DNA of 64,000 nucleotides from Warburgia ugandensis (lineage: Eukaryota > Streptophyta > Magnoliopsida > Canellales > Canellaceae), in the NCBI GenBank assembly GCA_035236585.1, contig CP141128.1, forward strand, positions 23,341,618-23,405,617, in the 5' to 3' direction. Both the position numbers and the translations under genes were made by a program. Below are positions 1 through 12,938 of the stretch, in pieces. How positions within the stretch are numbered: the stretch's first letter is position 1; every line of letters starts with the position of its first letter. Below the pieces are notes generated by a model. The model was not told the origin of the DNA, did not search any database, and saw only the letters and a program-made list of their open reading frames with translations.

Positions 1-2640
1 TAAATATAGACATTAGGGCTTTTTAATAATAAAATATAACTTATTTAAATTTGGATATATTGAGGTTTAATGTGGTAGATTCTAATCCATGGACTTAGGT
101 ATTTGGTTAATTTCACTCTCTTTACTCTTTGAATTTAGTTATTTTAGATTTAATTTATTTTTTATTTCTTAATTCATTGGCTAGGTTAAATTAATTTATA
201 ATAGGTTTTAATTAAAATTTCATAACTTTGAAGATTAGAGTCCTCATGGGTTCAACTTGTACTTGCATCAACTATTTTATAGTAAATTCTTGGAAAGTGA
301 ATCATTGATCCATTATAGTTAGGTTTGACATGGAATGCTTAGAATTTGATGATCTATCTAATTTTGTAAAGTTCAACAATTTCTAAATTAAAATTTCAAA
401 GAAACCATCTTCATCATGGTGAGACTAATTTTGGATAGGTGATCTTTAATTGTAGTTCTTAATTTCTTCGAATTCAATTCACTTCATTACCAACCAATTT
501 CACATTTTCATCATCTCTTAATAATTTAGTATGTTTCATTCATTAGGATAGGTTTAGAATAGTTTAGTGCTTTATTTTCTCAGCATATCCTTCCTATGGG
601 TTCGACCTAGCATAATACTACAAATGATTAACTTGCAGGGAAACTACAAACACCTAACATTATAGCATGTATTCTGTTCTCAGTAAAACTATATATTAGT
701 CCTAAGTTTATGTGCATATCTGTTGCTATTAATCACTAACTATTTTTTTGCTCAAGGATGCACATCTCTACTATAATAGTGAGAGCTAATGTGTGTCATT
801 GCAATTGCAAATAAAGCCATAAATGCACCACTATTTTAGTAGTGGGGAAAAAAAATGTCCTAGCATGGTATAACAGCAGTGAAAATCAGTCAAGTCTTCA
901 TGTGTATTCACACCCCATAACTCTAAATCATCGCATGCTTGATACAACAACTAATTTTATCTATTTTTCTAATCTTGATTAATTGTATTTTCACCAAAGA
1001 TAGCCAAAGTTTTAAACAGAATTGAAAATTGCAGATATTAAAGCCTTATGCCTTGTGAAATTCATGTTGTTTGGACAACCAAATTATTGAATTGTTTCTA
1101 TTTGATTAAGTACAACTTGGATATGGTTTATACCTCCATCTAAATTACTAGAATCTCATAATTACCTTGTGTTAAATGCACTACCCATCGACCAAACAAA
1201 TTTCTAAATTGGTGTTCCCCTGTCCGAACTCTGCTGAACTTCATACAGTCTCCAATATTGCCATGATTTTCTTAGTTGAAAATTCAAGCATTTGAGTGTA
1301 AAATAATACACTATTTAGCAAATATTAGGAATTAAAATGATACTTAGCTTTCCTACTCAGAAATCTAGAAAACTATAACAATAAACACATGAGAAATTTC
1401 TGACTTAGATGAGCATCGTTACTTTCAAAAAAATTTATTTATTTTTATCTACATATATTAGATCCACCTAACATTAGGGCTTGATGGAATTGAATTAGAG
1501 TACCTTACTGCCAAGCCAAGAATCAGACTATGCTAAATTATATAATGTACATGATTTTGCTAAAAAATTAAAGTAAAATGTTGTTGTTGATATGTATAGA
1601 AATATTACACACATACCTCTATATTTAGTAGGTTTTATCCCTAAAAATTACTAATTAGGGTTAATTACACACTTTATAGGTACAAGGTACAAATGAGAAA
1701 AAGGGTATTTTGGTAATTTTACCCTTATACGTGAAAATTTAGAGTCCAAGTTACTTCATCGCCTACACATGCCAAATATGAAGGTCAAGAGTTAATATTA
1801 AAAATTGGCTGCCCATGCATAATTTCCATTCAAAAGAGGGTGTACATATCAGAAAGTAAGGTGACAGAACTTGCAATGCATGAATGGAAGTCAGCCACCA
1901 CCTTGGGAAGCTTTTAAGAGAAGCTAAAAAATCATATACAATGAAAGTTCCTTACACTCTCTCTCCTACTCAACCAAAATTGGGGACCACCTAAGGAGGC
2001 ATGTGAATTCTTCCATGTAAGGTGGCGAGTCACACTTAATTCCATGTAATAATATGAGAATAATGCAAAATATAAGTAGAGAAAATAAAGGAGTTAAAAG
2101 CGAGATAGTTTATAAGAAATCTATGGTTGGAGATCATCTTTACTTTTTGAGCATTAAAGGCCAAGATCTATCCTTCTTCATGCATATCATAAGAAACCAA
2201 TGAGAATAAAAGCAAACGAGGATGAACCAATGATGACTGGAACCAAGTCCCATTGGTGGAGATGTTTCTAGTGGGCTGCCCAAACATCTACCTCAAGAAA
2301 TGAGATGTCCCACCTTGCTTAATACTTACTAGTTGAAGAAATTTATGATGGCTTAGGAGAAAAATAAGGGAAAACCTAGAGTGGATATGGAAATCTCAAT
2401 GGAATATAGGCAATTCACTCTGTGGCATCCTAATCCCATGGTAGAGAGAAAAAGAGCCCTTAAAGAAATCTTTTCGGATAAGAGGAGTTCAACAAAATCT
2501 TGTCCACTCAAGCTAAGGTAAAGATGATCCAAGATGTAGGAATGAAGTAGAGAAAAGATACAAATCTTAGACACCATTCTCTTCTTGAAAAGTCAAACCA
2601 AAATCCTAAGGACGGAAAGATTTCGACCATCCAATTCAAT
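1..2640. other. AT-rich intergenic DNA, no gene recognised
   Basis: No splice-consistent or conserved coding sequence is visible on either strand. Short stretches around 575-615 and 1690-1735 have the flavour of plant LTR or leader sequence (a phrase like TGGGTTCGACC, and a 'gggtattttggtaatttt' phrase). They are too degraded to assign. Confidence 0.35.
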
Positions 2641-4355
2641 CCAATGGTCCAACTTTCTTTTAGGTTTTTTGAACTTCAACCACAACCAAGATTAATTACA
2701 TGCTTCATCCCCATTGCTTTCCATTTCCCACTTCCTTCCTTTATTTTCTCTTTGTCCTTTTATCTCTTTCCTTCCCCACCCTTATCTCCTTCCCTTCCAC
2801 CTATATTGTCTTCCTTCTATCTTACCTCACTTTATTTCCTTCTATCCCACTTGGTATATCATGTCCCATACACTCCCATTTTGAATTCCATGCCCCCACC
2901 TTCTAATCCTTACTTCCTCCCTTCCATTTTCCATTAAATCTCACCCACTCCTTGCCTCTATTTTCCTTGTCATCTTACCCATCCATTCATAGGCTTCAAC
3001 CTCAGAAAAAGTATAAATAAAGGCTAGAACAAGGACAAAGGGATCTCTTACCTTTCCCTATATCATAAATCCACTCATAGAAGAAACAAAGGGAGTGAGA
3101 TCACCTTTTCCAAAGCTACCCCAAAAATCCACAGGTTCACATACTTTGGAGAAAAGGCAAGGGTCTCAACCACCCCCAATCCCTCCTTTCTTTATCCTAT
3201 CTTCTCTCTTTCCCTTCTTATTTCACCCATGCTTCTAGCACTGCACACGCCCTTAGCTACATTGGGAAATGCACGCATAACCTTTGGACTTGCATGTCTT
3301 GAACATCATAGGATTGCATGCATAACATTTATCCTTGTATGTTTTTCATCCATCATCACCATTCCATCTTTATGTAGCATGCGCCAACACACCTTAACTT
3401 GCAAGCATCTAGCTTGTAAGAATCTTCTTGTACATGACTTTCCTTTCCAAGCATTGTGTTGCACACATCCTCATCTCCCCTTAGTCTTGCACACCCTCCA
3501 CCCTTATTACATGCATGCACATAACTGTCCACCACCTGTTGCATTTATACACCTCATTCCATCCTTCCACACTTCCACATTCACTTACCTTGAAAAGGCC
3601 CCATCTCCATTCTATCTTACTTTTACAACCCTCACCCTCCATCACTCTCTACTGCATGCACCATCCTTATCTCTCACCTTCACCAGCTTACATGCCTTGC
3701 TTATGCCATTCTTTTCTTATTCTTTTGGGATTTGGGAATATAAGGAAAAGGAAGAGAAGCCTTGTGCTCTTCTATGGCAACCAAGGATTCTTTCCAATCT
3801 TAAAGTATGGTTAAAGATTACTTTAGGTTTGTGGCATGTTGGGTTAATGAGATGAGAAAGAATAGTGGTAGTGTAATATGGGTTGAAGAGATGTGTATAA
3901 GCTTTTGTTGAGTGACACAACAAGAAAGCTGTAAAGCAAATGATCATGCCCTGAAAAGAAGAGGAGGTGTAAAGGGCTTAGTTAGGTGACATAACTAAGG
4001 ACTCCAATAGTAGACACTTTGAGGAAGTTTCTTTATTTACTTTGTTTTTGTTTCTTGATGTATTTACTTTTCATTATACTCAAACTTTATTAATGAAATA
4101 GTTGTTTTTCTTTTCTTAGTTAGTTTATTTCCTTGCTTACTTGCTTTATTAGTTTCCTTACTTTGCTTTATTTCTAGTTTAATTGCTTTAGTTTTGTGTT
4201 CTTTTCTTTCTTTTAGTGTTGGCTAGGTTAGTGTGGAGTGCTTAAGCTTTAATTAACTCCATTTATTAAAAGATTCCTCATGTAATCAACTTGTATTTGC
4301 CAATCAATACTCCAATAGAATTGTGCACTTGTGGTAATTACTAAAGCACATCAAG
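2640..4355 (+). mobile_element. Probable decayed 5' LTR of an Athila/TAT-like retrotransposon
   Basis: The tract is strongly pyrimidine-rich on the plus strand, as is the coding-sense LTR of the intact element at 55-63.7 kb. It lies directly upstream of a recognisable primer-binding site and leader of the same kind of element. I infer that it is the matching LTR. I cannot find clean TG/CA ends or a target-site duplication, so the left boundary is a guess. Open frames here (2644-2937, 3229-3855) are low-complexity and are not treated as genes. Confidence 0.35.
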
Positions 4356-4358
4356 CTT

Positions 4359-4377
4359 TCAGCGTCATTGCTAGGGA
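4359..4377 (+). other. Degraded primer-binding site (tRNA-Asp type)
   Basis: The sequence aligns with the PBS at 61711-61728 (TGGCGCTGTTGCCAGGGA on the minus strand). Here it reads approximately TCAGCGTCATTGCTAGGGA, followed by a matching CTCGCAATGG. PBSs of this type are complementary to tRNA-Asp and are typical of Athila/TAT Ty3-gypsy elements. Confidence 0.65.
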
Positions 4378-5345
4378 CTCGCAATGGAGTTTGATCAAAA
4401 TCTAAGTTTTCTTTACTTTACCACTAGATGTAGTCTTAGGATTGCATATAGAATCGTAGCTTTAATTTTTTATATTTTCCTTATTCTTCAAAGAATTTGA
4501 TGTGTTCCTTATTATTTGAGTAGGAATTTAGAGAAAAATAAAGATTTGGAGGAAGGCTTAGGATAGTTTCTATTTTTTTTATATTTGAGTGGATTGTAGT
4601 GAAGACTTGCTTATAAATTTTTATACACCTTGATTCATTTAAATTTAAAAATAAAGGATTGTAATAATATAGGTCAATGGTGGGCCATCTTAACCTAGAA
4701 GAGGAGGTGACATGTAAATGGACCCACCCTTGTACTAGAAGACTAAATATAGGACCTACTATGAGCTATCTTGACTTATTTCCATTTCCTAGAATAGGAT
4801 TACATAAGTAGGTAATCTTGCATTATGGATGGCAGTATAAAGCATATAAGCATTTCATTTATTTACCTATTGCATACTATTTAGGAATGTTGCATTCGAA
4901 AGAAATTACTTAACAAGGATAGCCTAAGCTTGGCTATAAGCCAAGGACATATGTTGTCAGGGTTATAATATCTAATCTATTATGACCTTGACTCTTTGTT
5001 AAGTAGCATATGGGTAGTTGCATTAGATTTACAAAATTCCTTGAATAGTTGAAAATATTTATAAGCTCTAAGGTGTATATATATTGATCAAATTGTGTGG
5101 AATTGAGTAAAACATTAGTAAGAGAATTCACCCCCTATAAGAGAACTATAACATCTTACGAGCTCATAGGACCCTCTTGGCAAGAGGGAAATTATTGCCA
5201 CGCTAGTGGCCCCTATCTAATCGGCTATGTTGGTATTTAAACGACTAGCTCTGCCAACACATTCAATGAATTAGATCACCTATGGATGACTGACAAGGGT
5301 GTGAAGTGCTTGACTATGATCAAGATCCAACTAGTAAGCACTAAG
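4378..5345 (+). mobile_element. Athila/TAT-like retrotransposon leader fragment
   Basis: Two long stretches are clearly homologous to the reverse complement of the leader between PBS and gag in the 55-63.7 kb element. Around 4676-4745 matches about 61310-61375 (GGGCCATCTTAACC... then TGTAAATGG.CC.CACCCTTGTA). Around 5160-5330 matches about 60770-60925 (CTCATAGGACCCTCTTGG, then GACTAGCTCTGCCA.CACATTC). Orientation is plus. The homology stops before gag, so the body of the element is lost. Confidence 0.7.
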
Positions 5346-5499
5346 GAAATTCTAAAACAGAGGAGGAGCTACCGAGGTTGGATGTAAACTAAAAGATGCA
5401 CTCTAAAAAATAAAGTGAAGAAAAATAAATTTTCAGCTTGTTTGCCATAGGTTAGGAATGATTATGTGTCCTCCTCTGCCGGACTTTTGGTAAAAATGA

Positions 5500-5690
5500 G
5501 CACTCATTTCACCGAGAATCCTTGTTTTTTATAGAAGAAAAATGACACTGGGGGCTTTTCAAAGTGAATTTGAAAGAAAATATTTTCCGCTGCATTGCAC
5601 TATTTTACAAAAAAAATTTCAAGTTGGATCGATCCTGCATTAGAAATTAGTTTGTATTTAAAATTTTATTTGAAAACCCGGGTTGTCACA
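5500..5690 (+). mobile_element. 3' end of a chromovirus LTR (truncated)
   Basis: The last ~190 bp resemble the end of the solo LTR at 49730-49913: a TTTTCCGCTGCATTGCA motif, CATTAGAAATTAG, and a terminal GGTTGTCACA ending at 5690. Terminal ...TCACA is shared by every chromovirus LTR in this window. The left part is missing or too diverged, and it abuts the Athila-like leader. Confidence 0.65.
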
Positions 5691-6836
5691 TAATGTCACA
5701 CCCTCCATTCTTTGTAAGTGAAGACATTATATAAAGCATTCTCTCCTTCCTTACATATGTATGATCCCACATTAGCACCTTTACAAATGCAGTCCAAAAC
5801 AATTTAAAAGGCTAATTCTCTTGCCAAAAGACAACTTCTTGTGGAGGCTGCTATTGTATTCTCTCTAAACCACATACACATCTCCTCTTGTGAACCCCAT
5901 ATGCTTGGTCTTTTGAATGTAGTGATGATGAAAAAATGTGGATTTTGTTGTGTTTGCATGTCTTCAATGTGAAGATTTGTAGGGTGGTGAGATGCTTGTA
6001 TGCATGCGTGGAAATTTTGCCACCTTTAATGTATAAAGTTCCTAAATACACTAAAAATTGATACTAACACCATTTTCATTTGAAAAATGTTGAAACTTAG
6101 GCCTCTACTTCTTGAATTGATTCAATTCACTCAAATTCATAGTAACTTGATCTAAATTTTCTGTTTCAATCTAGCTTGATTAGTGATCCAAAAGTTGAGC
6201 TCAATCCAATCATTTATCATCTTGGTAGCTGCTAATCTACAACCTATAAAATATAAATAAAAAAATTATAATTAGTATTATTTTAATATGATTTGATACA
6301 TACTTACTTGTGGATATCCACTTGACTCTAAAAATACACCAAATTATGGTAGATTGAAATTAAGTGTTAGAGTGTAAATCTATCTTATAAATATGAAAAT
6401 GATCAATAAAATGCACTTAAACAATGCAAAAGTTAGGGTTTTTTTAGTATAAAAATGGACACTGACCAGTACCTTACTGAGCAGACAACCTTTCAGACAT
6501 CTTCTAATATATTCATAGAATTTGAAAACGTTAAGTCTCAAAGCTAATTTCTTGCTCTTCGGTGGTCTCTAATAAGTTTTTCTATCCACCTTTTTTTTAA
6601 TGATTTTTTATCTTTTCCTTGTTATCCTCTTGCTACTCAGAATTTTTTTTTTTTTTTGCATCAGATTACACTTGATTGTATCCAATTGAAGTAATCAAAA
6701 TATGGTGGATAAAGAGAACTTCTACCATTTAGTTGACCTATGCCTACTTGAATAGCCTTGGTTAAACTTGTCTCGTTTTTTTATATTATAAGAATCAATA
6801 CAATCTCTATAAGGTTCCTCCTCTGAGTGAAATTCA
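5691..6836. other. Intergenic AT-rich DNA, nothing recognised
   Basis: No conserved coding sequence or repeat homology to the rest of the window was seen, apart from short homopolymer T tracts near 6640-6660. Confidence 0.3.
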
Positions 6837-7290
6837 ATGGGATCAATAGGAACCATGTCTTCATCCAAAGGATCCCAAGTTCCTTGGATCAATCAAAAGT
6901 TCAATTCTATCTTAATTGGTCTTCCTTCCCTTGTTATTCAAGGAGGCCAAGAACTCATGAGTGGTCAACAAATTCTCTTGAATAATCCTATCAGGAATGA
7001 AGGAATTATGATCTTTCCTAACAAGATCCTCGAGCACTTCTATTATTACATTTACTAAGACATTGGTGAAGATTTTATAGAGAAACTTATAGATACTAAT
7101 AAGTCTAAATCTATCACTACAACTTCTTCTATAGGAATGAGGTGGATAATTTTTCTTTTCTTAGGAAACATGCATCTATTAAATAAGTCATTAGTAAATT
7201 TGTATACATAAATGTCAATTCTAAGCCAAAATCCTTAGAAAAGATTGCAAGAATTTTGTTTGGTCCACAAGCTTTTCAAGGCCTAAGGAA
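6837..7290 (-). mobile_element. L1-type LINE fragment (reverse transcriptase)
   Basis: The minus-strand translation gives the N-terminal part of a plant L1 RT: a frame-shifted 'RPISIYKFLYKIFTNVLVN' block (expected DFRPISLxNxxYKIxxKxLxNR), then 'NSFIPDRIIQENLLTTHE' (expected AFIPGRxIxDNILxxxE). Several stops and frameshifts break it. The fragment ends near 6837 with no A-tail or duplication that I could identify. Confidence 0.7.
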
Positions 7291-9180
7291 GAAGATAGCA
7301 ACTTTGTACTTCATTCAATATAAAGGGCTTAGTAAGAATAAGAGCATTTTAGGAGACAATCAGTTCTTCATCAATTGAACAAAGGAGAACATGGCAAAAA
7401 GTGTTTCAAAATTCCAAGATCAATGGTGAATTAAGTGAGATCAATAGTGATCAAGCTATGAACTATCAAGATCATCTTCAAACCATCTTGGTTCAACGTA
7501 TTTTGAATGTGTTTAGTCATGGAGGAGTGGACATCTTACACTTTGAAACTTTGAATGGTTTAGATTAACCAAAGATGCATAAATTTGTCATTAAATGGAT
7601 GTCTTGGATTATATCATGGAAATTTTTTTTAATTATTTTAGATGGACATTCTAGGTCAATTTGTTGAAAAATGTCCCATGGCCCGGTCAAAGTTTCCTAA
7701 TTCAAATTGGTCAAAAATGCCTCCTACAAGTCTTCCTTGGTCAAGTGTCTTGACTAGTCAAAGATTCCAATCTACCAAGATTAAAGAAAGTCCTTGCTTA
7801 GAAAGTCCAAGAATTTTGAAACTTGCCAACTTGTAATATATGTATTTAGAAGTTATTTGAATGCATTATCCAACTACCATGTTTAGAAGATGTTATTTGG
7901 AAAACACCAAAATTAGGAAAGTCTTGTTGGCAATTACCTCATATTTAGGAAGTATTCTATAGCCTAGGAAACAATTGTAATTAGATAGTTACATAGTAGT
8001 TTTATACATTGCTTATTTGGAAGGGTTGTTCCATCCATATATACCTCTGTTTTGAATCAAATAAGGACATTAAATTGCATATTGAATTGTATGCGTTTTA
8101 CATTGTTGAGAGTGTGAGTTGCATGTCAGCTTATTACCTTTTATGTCTCTTGGAGGGGTCTAAGGGTGATGAGGCAACTAATTCTGTATCTTTATGGTGG
8201 TAAGTGATCTATATCCTTAAGTTGTGAGCTAGTTTCTACCCAAAGTCGTGTATCTCTTTGGTGGTGTTTTTATATCAAAGGGTGGTAAGCTATTACTTCT
8301 CTTGATTTTACATCTCTATGGTGGTAATCATTCTATGTCAAAGGAGTAGTGAGCTAATTCTTTACTTAAATTCTGGATCTCTATGATGGTGAAATTCCGC
8401 ATCCAGAGTGCTGAGCCACTTTTTCTATTACTCCAAGAAACTAGATAGGAGATGTAGTCTTTAAATGTTGAGAGTAGCTCCTATTCAACCAAACAGTTTT
8501 CTTTTAAATAAAATAAGGAGAATTTCCCTATTCCCTTCTCGGGAGGTGTAGGATAGGCGAAATTTTCTTGTAGTCCTGCCGTCACATCTAAGGCAATCAT
8601 CCCTTGCTTTCTACTTCGAGGCCAGATGAATGATCCAACCATTCATCTGACTGGTCCAGCTGTGGGTGTCTACTAGTTCAAAAGGCTTGCTTATGGGATG
8701 ATTCTAGCGACTGAAAATTCCAACAAATAACAGTTAAAAACCTCACTAAAACAACAGTTTAAATTGAATAATCAAATTGCAGTTCTTAAGATGTTAGAAT
8801 TATCCAAACTTGTGATTCACCGGGTTAGGAGAGCCACATCAAGAGCAAATAGATAACTGGGTCAGATCATCCAAAAAGTAAGCAAGCCTTATTTTCGTGC
8901 TTTCATTTTTCTTCATCTGTAATACCTGGTGTACAAGGAGAAATGCACTCTCAGAATTTAGCTACGTAGGGTAACAACGCTCATGGTGCTAACAACTCCT
9001 TTGTTAGTGGATATCATAGCTTTTCGCATGATACAAAATGCATTTCAACTTTCAAAAGCCTCAACAAAAATACACCTGGCAGACGCCACACAAACGGTCA
9101 TCCAAGTGTGCCCCATTACTGTGAGACGCAAATTTGAAACGGAGTTGTCCTCAGAAAAATGGGTTCTATAGCTCTTAATG
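7291..9180. other. Intergenic DNA between L1 fragment and J-protein gene
   Basis: No gene was recognised. Around 8160-8400 there are repeated GGTGGT/GGTGGTAA phrases (for example TTTATGGTGGTAAGTGAT, TCTTTGGTGGTG, TATGGTGGTAATC). They resemble the repeated 'ggtggattcctaaagtgg' phrases at 29560-29700, so both regions may be remnants of the same kind of LTR. Confidence 0.3.
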
Positions 9181-9588
9181 CTTTTCCAGGGTGCACTCGT
9201 CTATTATGAATGACATTAAGAGATTCCTATTGTGTACAGAGGAAACTTTCATGTAGAACAATTAATAAGACATCTGCCCCATGATATTGATTTCTCATAT
9301 TGCCATGGTTACTGTTTGGGGGGGTTATAAGAGGGTTACTTCGCGAGTAGTCTATTTGTAGGCCTACTTACCAAAGCATAGTTGGATGATTTTTGGACGA
9401 CAAAAATGGTCTATACAGAACTGTATAATGAGTCACGACGAACAAGAGAGCTCGGCATTTCTCTGGTTCTTTTGCTTTGAAAAGGATACCAGCCTACAAC
9501 ATTCTCATGGTGCGGTAGTATTATCTTGTTAGCTTCTTTGCAGCGACAAGCCTAATTTCTCCCTGTTGTGCGGCCTGGAAATGCATGA

Positions 9589-9879
9589 TCACCACTGTTT
9601 CTTCCCCTTTTTCTTTTTCTTCCCACTGCCGCTCTTTGAACAACTACCAGCACTGGCCGAAGGGCTTTCAGTTGCCGAGCTGCTAGCTTCAAAGATGCCT
9701 GATTGTATTGCATTCTGCAACCACACAAAGAATTCTTCTTCTGTCATGCTCTCTTCCATGTTGGCCCCTTGCATTCCACTACTTTTGTGATTGGTCCCCT
9801 TTGCATTGCTATGCTTGGAGGTGACACTGGTGTTTACGTGAAAGCTTGGCTTGTGGGTATTGGCAGGGCATCTCATACC
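9589..9879 (-). CDS. Exon 9: end of Jiv90 domain, C-terminal tail, stop
   Basis: Residues 642-737. [16 protein letters not shown] completes the Jiv90 region. Then come an acidic segment ([20 protein letters not shown]), a Ser-rich stretch and a Lys-rich end ([11 protein letters not shown]). The exon is separated from exon 8 by a 4.8-kb intron. A 3' UTR must lie below 9588; I see no perfect AATAAA there to fix its end. Confidence 0.93.
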   Translation of the reverse strand, partial: GMRCPANTHKPSFHVNTSVTSKHSNAKGTNHKSSGMQGANMEESMTEEEFFVWLQNAIQSGIFEASSSATESPSASAGSCSKSGSGKKKKKGKKQW

Positions 9880-12800
9880 CTGTAAGAACCAATGGGTGAG
9901 TATGGCCAGCAGAAAGAAGATAGTGAGCATGATGAAGTAAAGGAAATACAGAGTTGTGAATATGACACACTGCTTAATCTAGATTCCCCTAGGATGTATA
10001 CTGTAAATTTTTGGCTGGAGTTTTTATGTGGAAATCTCAGACAGGTTAGTAATGTGTATTGCAGCAAAAGGACCAAAACAGAAAACAATATAGGGAATAT
10101 AATCATGTAGCATATAGCACTGCCTCTTCAAATGAGTTGAGCGTCTCAGGTTAGAGGTGAAAAACTAGATACCTGTTAGTTTTAGAGGTAAATGGGTTTC
10201 TAAGAACTCTTCAGCGTGGTGTATACTTGCCCAGGTGAGGAACGTTAAGTTAGATGTATCATATTCTGCGGCGAATTACTTTAGCAGAGGAGCTCCAACC
10301 AAGTTATAGGGTATATTGAGTAGTTCATGCACTCTTATATATAATACCTTTGTGAGTCAGGTTAGCATTACAACTTACTTTAATGATTATAGTGGATTTT
10401 TGCCTAGCTGTTCTCTGTGATTCCATTTTGTTGTGCTCCGCATTTTTGGAACACTTCTCAACCATTTCAATGACCAAACTCCAGTACTTCAGATGAGTTT
10501 CCAACTCAATGGGAAAATGAAGATATGTAATAAGAGGCTTTCTGGATTTGCACCAGACAGAAATAACAACTCTTTAAGAGGATATCATCCTCCAACATCT
10601 GCAGTCAAACTTCTTATAACTCGAATTTCTACCTAGTAATTGCTTAAAAACATCTTAGTTCCAACAAAAGATTTTGAAAAGCTTGTATTTGCAAAATTGT
10701 GAATATGATAGTAGGCACTAAATTACTATACACATGACATTAAAGTATTTAAGCAGAACCATTCTGTTTTGGTTCAACTGATATGTTGATATAGAAAGAT
10801 CTCCTGATATCATAACAGCTTCCAATTGAATGCCCTTCTTCAGCAGAGCAAAGGGTAAGAATTCCAACTGAAGCAAAGAAAAAAGGCCAAAAGGGATCAC
10901 CTTCCTTATAACTTTCCAATTATAAAGATAACCGAGTACCACTAGGAAAACCAAGAAGCTAGCAAAATACAAACAGCCTAATAATATTATGTTTATGTAC
11001 TAAAGCCAACTATATAGGATATTCTCAAAATTTACCATTCTACATGATTTAAGGTTTTCTTGTATCCACCTTGCATTGAATGCTTTATCATATACTTAAA
11101 AAGAGACTTATTTGCAATGAGTTCACCACTTAAAAGTATCTTCACAAGGAAAGCCCTTCAAGTATGAACTAAGTTAGTAGAACTTCCTTCAGCTTGAACA
11201 ATAGATTGGTTTGTGATGATCTTCAAATAGATACCTGCAATAAAGGAAGAAACAGGCAGCCATGGTGCACGAAGCTCCCGCATATGCCAGTTGCGGGGAA
11301 GGGATGGACCACAAGGGTCTATAGTACACAGCCTTACCTTGCATTTTTGCAAGAGGCTGTTTCCACGCCTTTAACCCGTGACCTGAAGGTCACATGACGA
11401 CAACTTCACCGTTGCACCAAGGCTCCCCCTCACCTGCAATAAAGGAAGAAATTACCCAAGTTTCACCATTTCCATCTTAATGATAAGACACATGGAAGAT
11501 GCAGCTCCTTTTCTTCTTTTCAATGTTAGACACCCACATATCCATGCATAGTCTCAAACCTGGTCACCCAGGTGAGAGGCTACTCCTTGTGCCACTATGC
11601 TAGAAAGCATTGAAGAACCATCTCACATTCTTTAAGCACTTCCACCACATCCTCTTTTAATAAAAGCCAAACCACTTATTGAGAAAGTACAAAGAAGCTG
11701 TTGTAACCTACAGCTCAGCTTTGGCTCTTGCCACACAAAAGATTGGCTTCCTATTTTCCCTCTCTATCAAACTCCATTCTAAACAGCTTCCCCTATCAAT
11801 ACTAATCATTTTAAATTAAAAAATTAACCTATAGCTGTCCAAGAATCTTCTTTCAAACAAGGCTTTGAGTATAGCATACCATCAACAACTTCTTCTTCTT
11901 CCTTCTTTCTTCTACCAAGTGATTACCACTTTAATGAATAACTTCCACATTTCTAGCATTGCGGGAGAAAGATAACTGCATCTCCATCCACGCCTTCTAA
12001 TCAATGATCCTTTGACTTTTGCCCTCCATTTAAATTTTTCCAATCTGAAAATGACTGCAGGGCTTGCTTTCACTTAAACCCTGAAAGATGTTTCTTCTTC
12101 CAACATAGCTTAGACGCCCTTCACTCAGCCACCAACTTTCAAGAAAAAACATACCATAGGCATCCTAAAGCTGATCCAAATAGTTTACGTGAGTTCTGAT
12201 TTTGTCTTTTGTCCTCCCAAATAGAACAAAGAAATATCAACTTTCTCAAAATAAAACAAAAGGGGAAAACCTATCAGTTCAAATTCACGCCTTTGATTTA
12301 TTCACAAATTTGAGGTGTTACAACAGTGTGAAGTTCCAACACTGCCTTCCTATCCCTCTAACCCAGCCATCTCGATTGGAAATGTCTCAAAATGAGATTA
12401 TAAGATAAAGTTCTGAAGAGCCATCAGGACACCATCTCCAATCAGTGCATACAGAGGACTCCTTGCAATCACCCAAGAAGACCAAGAATGTATTTAGGTT
12501 AAAGGGGAGGGCCACATGACTAATCTCTTTGATTCTGTTTAGTTCTGTTTTGCCTCTTAAATCACTTGAGTAGGGGGTATTATTCCTTCTGCTATATTTA
12601 GTTAAACACATCAGCCTTCAGATTAGTCTAGGAAAGAACAAAAGGATACAGTTGAATCATTATTACATTTAAAACCTAAGAAATTATTATGCTGAAAGAA
12701 CAGCTTAAAGGCTACATATTTTGGCATTCCAAAGAAGATATCTTGGCCCAAAAGCTGTACAAACAGCAGCCTTACTAGTTTGGTAATTTCCTCCCACTAT

Positions 12801-12907
12801 TGCTCTATTTTTCTGCATTGCTCTCATCAGTTCTATTTTTTGAAAAGGATCTGTACAAATCTGCACCCTTCTTTTGCTGCATCAACCTTGAAAGTCTCAA
12901 TCTCAAA

Positions 12908-12938
<31 letters not shown>

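Noticed and set aside
2644..3855. Open frames of 97 and 208 codons rich in Pro, Leu, His and Ser
   Set aside because: The composition follows the pyrimidine-rich DNA. No motif or splice support is seen, and the position fits a decayed LTR.
11394..11431. tRNA-like A and B boxes
   Set aside because: They belong to Au SINEs. No cloverleaf with anticodon arm can be formed, so no tRNA gene is called.
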